DNA from: Terriglobia bacterium
GTDB lineage: Bacteria; Acidobacteriota; Terriglobia; Acidiferrales; UBA7541
Assembly: GCA_020073375.1 (NCBI GenBank)
Contig: JAIQFG010000055.1
Coordinates: forward strand, 1 to 34,069
Direction of reading: 5' to 3'
DNA length: 34,069 bases
Below, piece after piece: positions 1 to 6,683 of the stretch. Made by a program: the position numbers and the translations under genes. Under the pieces are notes generated by a model. That model did not search any database and was not told where the DNA came from. It saw only the letters and a program-made list of their open reading frames with translations. The first letter of the stretch is position 1. Every line of letters starts with the position of its first letter.

Positions 1-1
1 G

Positions 2-541
2 TGGAGGGCCGGAGACCAGGAGGCGCTACAGGCCCTGGTTCCGCTGGTTTATCAGGAACTCCGCGCCATGGCACACGGCCAACTGCGGGCGGAGAGGGCC
101 GGTCACACGCTACAAAGTACGGCCCTGGTGCACGAAGCATATTTAAAACTCGTAAAACAAGGCCCTCCCGAGGTTCAGAACCGCGCCCATTTTTTCGGCG
201 TGGCCGCAAGACTCATACGGCAGATCCTGGTGGACTATGCGCGGAGCCATGGGGCCGCCAAACGCGGTGCCGCGTACCGCGTGGAATTGGAGGAAGGACT
301 TGGGATTCCAGGAAAAGCGGCGGTGGACGTACTTGCGCTGAACGAGGCCCTAAATGAACTTGCGAAGCGTGACGAGCAGCAGAGCCGCATCGTGGAATTG
401 CGCTTCTTTGGAGGGCTAACCTTGGAGGAAACCTCCAAAGTCTTGGGCATTTCCTCGGCTACCGTGAAACGCGACTGGAAGATGGCCAAAGCATGGATCA
501 CCCGTGAAATTCGGAGGGGCGAAGATGAAAAGAGGGGGTGA
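2..541 (+). CDS. ECF sigma factor (acidobacterial type), 5' end outside the window
   Basis: Directs RNA polymerase to a specific promoter set. The reading frame is already open at base 2: the first residues (WRAGDQEALQALVPLVYQEL) are sigma region 2 sequence, so the gene starts left of the window and the ATG at 68 is internal. Region 2 continues through HTLQSTALVHEAYLKL and ARLIRQILVDYAR. Region 4 follows near the C-terminus (RIVELRFFGGLTLEETSKVL, then ISSATVKRDWKMAKAWI), a helix-turn-helix that reads the -35 element. This matches the ECF family often found beside Ser/Thr kinases in Acidobacteria and Planctomycetes (family knowledge). Its last 17 bases overlap the start of the kinase gene, so translation is probably coupled and the two likely act in one signalling route. 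No anti-sigma factor is visible. Confidence 0.9.
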   Translation, partial: WRAGDQEALQALVPLVYQELRAMAHGQLRAERAGHTLQSTALVHEAYLKLVKQGPPEVQNRAHFFGVAARLIRQILVDYARSHGAAKRGAAYRVELEEGLGIPGKAAVDVLALNEALNELAKRDEQQSRIVELRFFGGLTLEETSKVLGISSATVKRDWKMAKAWITREIRRGEDEKRG

Positions 542-2816
542 GTGGAACAGGATCAAAGAACTCTTCGAAGCCTCTCTGGAACGCGAACCGAGCCAGCGGG
601 ACGCATTCCTGCGCGACGCCTGCGGGCCCGACGAGGAGATGCGCGCGGAAATCGAATCATTGCTGCTCGCTTATCAAGACGCGGATAACCTGTCGCGCCC
701 ATTTTGGCTGGAACAACCCCTTGAGAGCACGCAAGAGCCGAAAACCATCGGGGCCTATCACCTGATAGAAAAATTGGGCGAAGGCGGCATGGGAACGGTC
801 TGGCTGGCGGAACAAACGGCTCCCGTGAAGCGGCGGGTCGCGCTCAAACTCATCAAGAGCGGGATGCTTGACAGTTCGGCTCTGCAGCGTTTCCGGTCTG
901 AACGGCAATCGCTGGCGATCATGGACCATCCCGCGATCGCAAAAGTATTCGATGCCGGCGCCACGCCCGAAGGACAGCCGTTCTTTGTGATGGAGTACGT
1001 CCCCGGAGTTCCCATCACCACGTACTGTGACCAAAAGAAGCTCAAAATCCATGAGCGGCTGGAACTATTCATTAAAGTGTGTGAGGGAGTCCAACACGCT
1101 CATCAAAAAGCGATTATTCATCGCGACCTCAAACCCGCGAACATCCTGGTTGTTGAAATGGACGGCAAGGCGCTGCCGCGCATCATCGATTTTGGCTTGG
1201 CCAAAGGAGTAAATCCGGAGGTGCTTGGGGAATCCCAGTTCACGCGGGTGGGGAGTTTCCTTGGCACGCCGGGATACATGAGTCCGGAGCAGGCCGACCC
1301 AAGCGTGCAGGACGTCGATACGCGGGCGGATGTTTATTCGCTTGGCGTGACCCTTTATGTGTTGCTCACGGGTTGGCTGCCATTTGAGATGGAGCGCGGA
1401 CGCCACCAGCCTCTCGAAAATACGCTGCGGCAGCTGCGGGAGGACGATCCACCGCGACCAAGCACCAAAGCCGGAACACAAACCGATTCGGCCAAGACGG
1501 AGGCCGCAGCTCGCGGAACGGAGCCTCGGCAACTTGTAAGGCTTTTGCGCGGCGATCTCGATTGGATCACGATGACCGCGGTGGAGAGAGAGCGTGCCCG
1601 CAGGTACGCAACACCCACCGAACTGGCCAACGATATACGCCGCTATCTGGCAAACGAACCGGTAATGGCTCGACCGGCGAGCCTTTCCTATCGCGTGCAG
1701 AAATATGTTCGGCGACACCGAATTGGCGTGGCCGCGGCCGGAGCGATTGGCGCACTGCTGGTAACTTTCGGGGTGGTGCAGAGCATTCAATTGCGCAAGA
1801 CGACCCGCGAGCGCGACCGCGCCGACCGCATCGCCGAGTTCATGACCGGCATGTTCAAAGTCTCCGATCCCTACGAATCACTGGCTACCCCTGTCACCGC
1901 TCGTGAAGTTCTCGATAAAGCCGCTCACGACATCGACACCGGTCTCGCGAGAGATCCCGAACTACAGGGCCGCTTGATGCACGTTATGGGCATGGCCTAC
2001 CTGAATCTTGGTTTGTACTCCCGTGCGCAGTCGCTCTTTGAGCGCAGCATCCAGTTTTCCACGGCATCTCTCGGCCCGGACAATATCCAAACCCTCAAAA
2101 GCAGGCAGAAACTGGGTTGGACCCTGTACCAGGAGGGTCGTCTTTCGGAAGCGGAGTCTGAGCAGCGCAGTTTAGCGGCGGTGGAGCGGCGGGTTTTCGG
2201 ATCCAAAAACGAGGATACGATTGGCACGATGGGAGATCTGGCGACGACGCTGGGCGAAGAAGGTCATCTCGCAGAGGCTGAAAAGGTACAGCGGGATGTT
2301 CTTGAGATTCAAAAGCGGGTGCTTGGCGCCGAGTCCCGCTTCACCTTGATCTCCATGAATAACCTGGCCACTCTTCTTCTCAAACAGCATCGAGTGGAGG
2401 AAGCAGAAAAACTCCAGGAGGACACACTAGAGATTCAACGCCGTGTTTACGGTCCCGAAAACCTCACGACCATCCACTACATGATGAACGTGGCCCAAAT
2501 GAAAGGCGACATGGGTGCGGACGACGACGCGACGAAGCTGTCCATTCAATTGCTCGACCTCGAGCACCGCGTTCTCGGCCCGGACAGTCCTGAAGCCGCG
2601 GAAACCACGTACAACCTCGCTATCCTCAAAGCCAAGCATGGGCACGCCGACGAAGCGATTTCCCTTTTGCGTCAAGCCATCGATCACGGATTACTCCCGC
2701 GTGTAGCTCTCGTCATGGGCGATGACCCCGATTTGCAGCCTTTGCACGCCGATCCCCGTTTTTCCGCACTCGTCGCTCATGCCAAAGAGCGCACCGCGGC
2801 GCAGAAAGCGGACTAA
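525..2816 (+). CDS. Membrane-anchored Ser/Thr protein kinase with C-terminal TPR repeats
   Basis: Hanks-type kinase of about 763 residues. Visible motifs are the glycine loop GEGGMG (85-90), the VALK lysine (108), catalytic loop HRDLKPAN (199-206), DFG (222-224) and SPEQ (253-256), so the active site looks intact. A single membrane segment lies at about 399-420. The rest, presumably extracytoplasmic, holds several roughly 42-residue TPR-type repeats (pattern A-E-x-L-Q-x-D-x-L-E-I-x-x-R-V-L-G), which usually bind proteins. The frame is also open from a GTG at 504, but the ATG at 525 has GGAGGGG about 7 bases upstream and is preferred. It overlaps the sigma factor gene by 17 bases, which suggests that the kinase controls or is controlled with that sigma factor (inference). 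The substrate is unknown. Confidence 0.93.
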   Translation: MKRGGEWNRIKELFEASLEREPSQRDAFLRDACGPDEEMRAEIESLLLAYQDADNLSRPFWLEQPLESTQEPKTIGAYHLIEKLGEGGMGTVWLAEQTAPVKRRVALKLIKSGMLDSSALQRFRSERQSLAIMDHPAIAKVFDAGATPEGQPFFVMEYVPGVPITTYCDQKKLKIHERLELFIKVCEGVQHAHQKAIIHRDLKPANILVVEMDGKALPRIIDFGLAKGVNPEVLGESQFTRVGSFLGTPGYMSPEQADPSVQDVDTRADVYSLGVTLYVLLTGWLPFEMERGRHQPLENTLRQLREDDPPRPSTKAGTQTDSAKTEAAARGTEPRQLVRLLRGDLDWITMTAVERERARRYATPTELANDIRRYLANEPVMARPASLSYRVQKYVRRHRIGVAAAGAIGALLVTFGVVQSIQLRKTTRERDRADRIAEFMTGMFKVSDPYESLATPVTAREVLDKAAHDIDTGLARDPELQGRLMHVMGMAYLNLGLYSRAQSLFERSIQFSTASLGPDNIQTLKSRQKLGWTLYQEGRLSEAESEQRSLAAVERRVFGSKNEDTIGTMGDLATTLGEEGHLAEAEKVQRDVLEIQKRVLGAESRFTLISMNNLATLLLKQHRVEEAEKLQEDTLEIQRRVYGPENLTTIHYMMNVAQMKGDMGADDDATKLSIQLLDLEHRVLGPDSPEAAETTYNLAILKAKHGHADEAISLLRQAIDHGLLPRVALVMGDDPDLQPLHADPRFSALVAHAKERTAAQKAD

Positions 2817-2959
2817 CCGCTTGCTTTGGATGCGGCTCGGACGGGTCCAGCATCCGGACCGATAACCGAGAGATAACTATAATTCCTGTGGTCAACGATT
2901 GCCGCCAGATCTCAATCCCTTCCATCCAAACGTGCGCCATCTGAGCAAGGAGTCAGGAA

Positions 2960-3216
2960 TCAATTTTGGAAAAGCGGGATTCCACGAGTATCTTTTCGTC
3001 TCAGGGTCGCGTACCAGCCGTAGCCGTAGCTTTCAACGAGCCCCAAGAAGAAGCTTCCCCAGCTGATCCAGTGAACCCACTAAGGAGCTGCCGCAACGCT
3101 GGAGCCATGTCATGCGCCGGCACTCTTAAGCCGACCACCAGACACAGCACAGAGGAAATTGCAAAGAACAGATTGGTCGCGTGACCCACCGCCGCAATCG
3201 AAATTGTGCTTTCCAT
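2960..3216 (-). pseudogene. Frameshifted small two-helix membrane protein of the metal island
   Basis: From the ATG at 3216 (good ribosome site, AGAAGGGA) the frame reads a hydrophobic helix (ATNLFFAISSVLCLVVGLRV) and then LRQLLSGFT, after which it becomes polar and low-complexity. If one base is added near 3070-3075 the frame continues WISWGSFFLGLVESYGYGWY, a second membrane-type segment with the Trp/Gly/Tyr pattern of small membrane proteins seen next to copper genes. It then runs TLRRKDTRG to a stop at 2960-2962. The corrected C-terminus also looks replaced after GWYA, where relatives usually continue with another hydrophobic stretch (recollection of the family, not checked). This is the last gene of the minus-strand arm, 18 bases after the YHS gene. 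A sequencing error is the main alternative for the frameshift. Confidence 0.6.
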
Positions 3217-3234
3217 CGTCTTCCCTTCTCTTCT

Positions 3235-3510
3235 CTACGCCGCATAGCGTCGCGGCTCAGATTCGAACTTGCCTAGGCATTGCTTGGAGCAGAAACATGG
3301 TGTTTTCTCTTCGTGGTGCTTCGAATAGCCCTGTCCGGGAGCGACAGGAATCCCGCACACCGGGTCCTTAGCGGAGGGGGCATCTGCTCCTTGACTACCT
3401 TCGTGATTGTGTCCGCCCTGGTTCCCATGAACCATATGCGCGCCGCATCCGAAACGCATCATGAGGTAGAAAAACGCGGCGAAAAGAAGAAACGACAGCA
3501 AGCGATCCAT
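3235..3510 (-). CDS. Membrane-anchored YHS-domain metal-binding protein
   Basis: Small protein of 91 residues. An N-terminal hydrophobic helix (MDRLLSFLLFAAFFYLMMRF) is followed by a short His-rich linker (HMVHGNQGGHNHEG) and a YHS domain (DPVCGIPVAP, then KTPCFCSKQCLGKFESEPRR). YHS domains carry Cys and His ligands and occur in copper and other metal-handling proteins. The frame is open upstream to 3621, but the ATG at 3510 has AGGAGG at ideal distance and begins directly with the membrane helix, so it is chosen. It lies in the minus-strand arm of the copper island and probably binds or hands over Cu(I)/Ag(I) at the inner membrane (inference). Confidence 0.85.
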   Translation of the reverse strand: MDRLLSFLLFAAFFYLMMRFGCGAHMVHGNQGGHNHEGSQGADAPSAKDPVCGIPVAPGQGYSKHHEEKTPCFCSKQCLGKFESEPRRYAA

Positions 3511-3628
3511 AACTTTTCCTCCTCGAACCATCCCAATAGGGCTACGGGTTCCGCCCGTAGCCCCGTATCGGGTGCATCGACTTGCGCCGCGAAGGGCTCG
3601 ACCTCCGCGACGAAGCCACATTCAGCTC

Positions 3629-4027
3629 TTAGTGCGCGGTGCTCGTGCGAAGGTCCCCTGCTTCCTTGTGATGGCTAGCGGCGATCTCGCGATTTTCTTG
3701 CGCGGCTTTCCGCTCGTCGGCAGCAGCTTGTTCGCAGAGGGTGGCGTTTCCCATGTTTGGTGTTTTTCCCTTGTGATAGGCGTTTGCCAAGTCAGTGTGC
3801 TCGTTCGCCTCGGTCTCAAGCTTCGCTGCCTTCTGGTTGAAATACTGTGCCAACTGCTCGTGCTGCTCGGGAGTGCTGGCGCTGGCTATCAGGGTCTTGA
3901 CCTGATTATCGGTTAGTTGAGATTTCTTCCCAGCCTGTCCAGCCCAGGAAGATCCGGCCCAGAACATGACAACTAGAAGTGAAAATACGGTTAGAGCGCG
4001 CTTACTGATTCCATTTTTGTTCAACAT
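3629..4027 (-). CDS. Small secreted helical protein of the copper island, unnamed family
   Basis: Protein of 132 residues with an export signal (hydrophobic ALTVFSLLVVMFWAGSSWA, likely cut after SWA). The mature part is charged and almost wholly helical, rich in Ala, Glu, Gln and His (STPEQHEQLAQYFNQKAAKL, then EANEHTDLANAYHKGK), with a single Cys. I do not recognise a named domain. Similar short Ala/His-rich periplasmic proteins occur in metal-resistance islands, so a periplasmic metal-buffering or stress role is possible, but that is a guess. The start at 4027 is supported by AAGGAG about 10 bases upstream. It lies between the Cys-rich secreted gene and the YHS gene on the same strand, probably as one transcript. 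Confidence 0.75.
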   Translation of the reverse strand: MLNKNGISKRALTVFSLLVVMFWAGSSWAGQAGKKSQLTDNQVKTLIASASTPEQHEQLAQYFNQKAAKLETEANEHTDLANAYHKGKTPNMGNATLCEQAAADERKAAQENREIAASHHKEAGDLRTSTAH

Positions 4028-4330
4028 TTTCGTAATTCTCCTTCTGTTTTAAGATCCAACCAAAATGACATTCGTACTTTTCTGCTGCATCGGAAGCGCA
4101 GCGAGATGATTTCTTGGCGCGCCCATCCTGGAGCGTTTCGCTGGGCGCCCGGCAATTCCCGAGGTGACCACGTTGCGTCCCATCTGAATTGACCTTTCCT
4201 TCCTATCCCGCCGTTCGCGATCAATGTCCGAGCTATCGCAATTGCTGGAAGTTGCTCCGTCTGAAAGATTCCCGTGGACGGAGTTATGCCCTTATCGAAG
4301 AGCGAGACTGCGTGAGGCAAATCGGGGGAA
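4028..4330 (+). other. Gap between two minus-strand genes; nothing recognised
   Basis: About 300 bases separate the Cys-rich secreted gene from the helical secreted gene. A minus-strand frame of 99 codons (4021-4320) runs through it, but it has no ribosome site, signal peptide or recognisable motif and looks like chance. The only clear functional element is the ribosome site just upstream of 4027. I see no convincing hairpin or promoter. Confidence 0.4.
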
Positions 4331-4726
4331 CTAGATCAGGAATGTACAGTAGAGGGACTGAAACGATGCCGCAGGGAGCGGCACGGTGCGGCCATGGTCC
4401 AGTTCCACACTCTGAAGAGTTGGCAGAGCCAACGAAGATAGCGGCCGTTCCATGACGGCGGGACCAATTCCTTGGTCCCGGGTGAACCTATCGACAAGAA
4501 CCTGCTGGGTTGAGTCCGGAACGTCGAGTTGACAGCATGAATTCTGGCCCTGGACGACGGTGGCCATTGTTTGAGGGCAATCGCCCATCTGATCCACGGC
4601 CGACGGGCAGGTAACACAATCGGCGCTGGCGGCAGCAAACGGAGCGCAGGCAAAAGCTGCCATCGCCGGTTGCACTACCAGCAACGCCAAGACAGCTAAG
4701 GACCCGAGTTGCCATGCCCGCTTCAT
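4331..4726 (-). CDS. Cys-rich secreted protein, divergent partner of the gene at 4870
   Basis: Protein of 131 residues. A signal peptide (MKRAWQLGSLAVLALLVVQP, then AMA) precedes a mature chain with clustered cysteines: ACAP, DCVTCPS, GDCPQ and NSCCQLD. It ends in LYCTFLI. The plus-strand neighbour has the same layout: signal peptide, spaced Cys, a CC pair followed by a Pro-rich stretch, and a C-terminal FLI. The two therefore look like diverged paralogues. No named domain is recognised. The position at the head of the minus-strand arm of a cus-type island and the paired Cys suggest periplasmic Cu(I)/Ag(I) binding (inference). The ribosome site is weak; the ATG is the only one that gives a clean signal peptide. 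Confidence 0.75.
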   Translation of the reverse strand: MKRAWQLGSLAVLALLVVQPAMAAFACAPFAAASADCVTCPSAVDQMGDCPQTMATVVQGQNSCCQLDVPDSTQQVLVDRFTRDQGIGPAVMERPLSSLALPTLQSVELDHGRTVPLPAASFQSLYCTFLI

Positions 4727-4758
4727 ATCTGCAATCTAGCTTGCTCACCTTGAATACG

Positions 4759-4770
4759 CAGTGATCACTG
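4759..4770. promoter_or_regulatory. 12-bp perfect palindrome in the divergent promoter region
   Basis: CAGTGATCACTG is its own reverse complement and lies in the short region between the divergently transcribed Cys-rich genes. The octamer TTGCTCAC flanks it as a direct repeat at 4741-4748 and 4789-4796. It is a plausible operator for the copper island, but the regulator is not known. Confidence 0.45.
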
Positions 4771-4781
4771 TCATACTGCTT

Positions 4782-4797
4782 TGTGATATTGCTCACA
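4782..4797. promoter_or_regulatory. TGTGA-N6-TCACA inverted repeat (CRP/FNR-family type site)
   Basis: The sequence TGTGATATTGCTCACA fits the consensus half-sites of CRP-family regulators exactly. It lies just upstream of a possible sigma-70 promoter for the plus-strand arm: TTGGAA at 4801-4806 and TATTAA at 4825-4830, with an 18-base spacer. The position relative to the predicted start, near -47, would suit an activator or a repressor. That a CRP-family protein binds here is inference from the motif alone. Confidence 0.5.
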
Positions 4798-4869
4798 GTC
4801 TTGGAACACAAGAAGGGCGATCCTTATTAATGAAGGTTAGCGTCTAAAGATTTGGTAAACTACAATCTG

Positions 4870-5250
4870 ATGCGGCGATTGTTCATCTTCGTGCTGGCCG
4901 TAGCGCTCGCAGGGCTGGGGGTTGTCCCAGTTTCGGCTACCTCGTTTTTTTCATCCGATCGGATCGGTTGCACTTCCCCAAAGATGTCATCGCATTGCGA
5001 TGGGATGAACATGGGTGACGCGGGCGCGCGCATGAGCGCCACAGAGAAGACGTCCTGTTGTTTCATCTCCGGTCCTCCTTCTCAGGACCCGGCGTTTGTA
5101 ATTTCCGCGCCCACTGTCGCGCCGGCACCCACAGCCACTCCCGTGTCCGCCGGTGACATTCCCCGGGTTCGCGCCGTTCCTGCAGACATTCTGCGGCACG
5201 ATTTCTCCCCGCCCGCCTCTCCCTCTCGTCTGTCTGTTTTCCTTATTTGA
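4870..5250 (+). CDS. Cys/Met-containing secreted protein heading the cus operon
   Basis: Protein of 126 residues. A signal peptide (MRRLFIFVLAVALAGLGVVP, then VSA) is followed by a mature part with scattered metal-ligand residues: GCTSPKMSSHCDGMNMGDAG, MSATEKTSCC. A Pro/Ala-rich tail ends in RLSVFLI. It shares layout and the terminal FLI with the minus-strand neighbour ending at 4331. Small proteins of this kind precede cusCBA-like genes in acidobacteria (recollection). A role as a periplasmic Cu/Ag binder feeding the efflux pump is inferred. The frame is open from a TTG at 4852, but ATG at 4870 begins the signal peptide directly; neither start has a strong ribosome site. Confidence 0.72.
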   Translation: MRRLFIFVLAVALAGLGVVPVSATSFFSSDRIGCTSPKMSSHCDGMNMGDAGARMSATEKTSCCFISGPPSQDPAFVISAPTVAPAPTATPVSAGDIPRVRAVPADILRHDFSPPASPSRLSVFLI

Positions 5251-5379
5251 AACCGTCCTTTACCCCCCCCTCTAAATGCACAAGCGTGTCTCGACTTGTG
5301 ACAGCGATCGGTAAATCTCGTGGCAGAAGCCAGTAAGCGCAGCGCGGGCCATGGCCCCGGGGCCGTGAAAGGACAGCGT

Positions 5380-6663
5380 ATGAAGATCAGTTCCGCAGTG
5401 GTGTTTGCAAGCCTCCTAATATTTCTGTCGGCTAGCATCGTAACGCGGGCACAAGAGGCGCCGCCTCCCAGCCAGCCAGAGAAACTCGCCGATCTTCTTG
5501 CGGAGGCCGAACGCAATAATCCTCAGATTCAAGCGGCGCGGCATGGCTGGCAATCGGCGCAGCAGGTCCCCACGCAGGTTTCGACGCGGCCCGATCCGCA
5601 ATTCGTCCTGCAACACGTGAGCGTCGGCAGCCCAAGGCCATTCGCTGGATATACGAACAGCGATTTCGCTTACGTGGGGCTCGGCATTTCGCAAGATCTT
5701 CCCTATCCGGGAAAGCTGCGCTTGCGCGGGGAGATTGCCAAAAAAGACGCCGAAGTGACGGAGCAGAAATACGAATCCGTCGGCCGGGCGGTTCAGACAG
5801 CCATCAAAGCGGCTTACTTCCAACTCGGATTTCTTTCCAAGCAGCGGACGATTTTAGAAGGAGACGGCCAATTGCTGCAGCAAGTCGAGCAGGCTGCGGA
5901 GGTTCGGTACCGCAGCGGGATGGGAATGCAGCAGGAAGTTCTGCAAGCACAACTCGAACGCACCAAACTCCTGAGAGAAATCGCGATGAATCAGCTGGAG
6001 GCCGGGAAGATGCAGGCGGAATTGAAACAGCTTCTGAATCGCCAGCAATCTTCGCCGGAAATCGAGACAAACGAACTTTCCGATACCACGACTCCGTATA
6101 CCTATGACCAATTGTTGGCTGCGGCGAAACTGAACAACCCCGAAATCTCCGGCGCGCAAAAGATGATTGAGAAGCAAGGATTTCAGGTGGACCTTGCCAG
6201 GAAGGATTTCTACCCGGATTTCAACCTTCAATACATGTGGCAGAGGACAGACCCCACGCAGTTCCGCGCCTATTATTCGGTGACGCTAGGAGTCCGTTTT
6301 CCGGTCTATCGCGGACGCCGCCAGCAGCCTGAACTCGCGCAAGCCGAAGCGGACCGCAGTCAGGCGAAAAGCGATTTTGAGAACCAGACGCAGCAAACTG
6401 CATTCCTGCTGAAACAGCAGTTCCTGAGCGCGGAGAAATCCGAAGAGATCCTCAAGATCTACCGCGAAGGTTTACTGCCACAAGCGCGCGCGGAGTTACA
6501 GGCTGGAATGGCTGCCTATCAGTCAAATCGCCAGGATTTTCAGGCTTTGCTCACTTCCTTCCTCGACGTCCTCAAGTTCGACGAAGAGTACTGGCGGACG
6601 ATTTCGGAACACGAGACGGCCTTGGCCCAAATGGAAGAAATAACGGGATTTTCGCTGCGCTGA
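5380..6663 (+). CDS. cusC: Outer-membrane efflux protein of the TolC/CusC family
   Basis: Outer-membrane channel of about 427 residues, the exit duct of a tripartite RND pump. A signal peptide (AVVFASLLIFLSASIVTRA, then QE) is followed by the outer-membrane efflux repeats: LADLLAEAERNNPQIQAARH, ISQDLPYPGKLRLRGEIA, and the second copy YDQLLAAAKLNNPEISGAQK. Long Ala/Gln-rich coiled coils lie between. No lipobox Cys is present, so unlike E. coli CusC it seems not to be a lipoprotein. ATG 5380 is chosen over the longer frame (5320) because AAAGGA precedes it and it opens the signal peptide. It is followed by the adaptor and pump genes in the order C-B-A. Confidence 0.92.
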   Translation: MKISSAVVFASLLIFLSASIVTRAQEAPPPSQPEKLADLLAEAERNNPQIQAARHGWQSAQQVPTQVSTRPDPQFVLQHVSVGSPRPFAGYTNSDFAYVGLGISQDLPYPGKLRLRGEIAKKDAEVTEQKYESVGRAVQTAIKAAYFQLGFLSKQRTILEGDGQLLQQVEQAAEVRYRSGMGMQQEVLQAQLERTKLLREIAMNQLEAGKMQAELKQLLNRQQSSPEIETNELSDTTTPYTYDQLLAAAKLNNPEISGAQKMIEKQGFQVDLARKDFYPDFNLQYMWQRTDPTQFRAYYSVTLGVRFPVYRGRRQQPELAQAEADRSQAKSDFENQTQQTAFLLKQQFLSAEKSEEILKIYREGLLPQARAELQAGMAAYQSNRQDFQALLTSFLDVLKFDEEYWRTISEHETALAQMEEITGFSLR

Positions 6664-6683
6664 GAAGCGCAGCCGGAGAAAAG

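Noticed and set aside
1..357. Open frame of 118 codons at the left edge
   Set aside because: It overlaps the sigma factor in another frame and reads as Arg/Gly-rich low-complexity sequence, typical of an out-of-frame translation of GC-rich DNA.
2966..3184. Plus-strand frame of 72 codons
   Set aside because: It lies opposite the frameshifted membrane protein gene, which explains the sequence better; no ribosome site or domain.
3280..3916. Overlapping plus-strand frames, one with hydrophobic stretches
   Set aside because: They are antisense to the YHS and helical secreted genes, which have ribosome sites, signal peptides and recognisable motifs.
4021..4320. Minus-strand frame of 99 codons between two secreted-protein genes
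   Set aside because: No signal peptide, motif or ribosome site; composition looks random.
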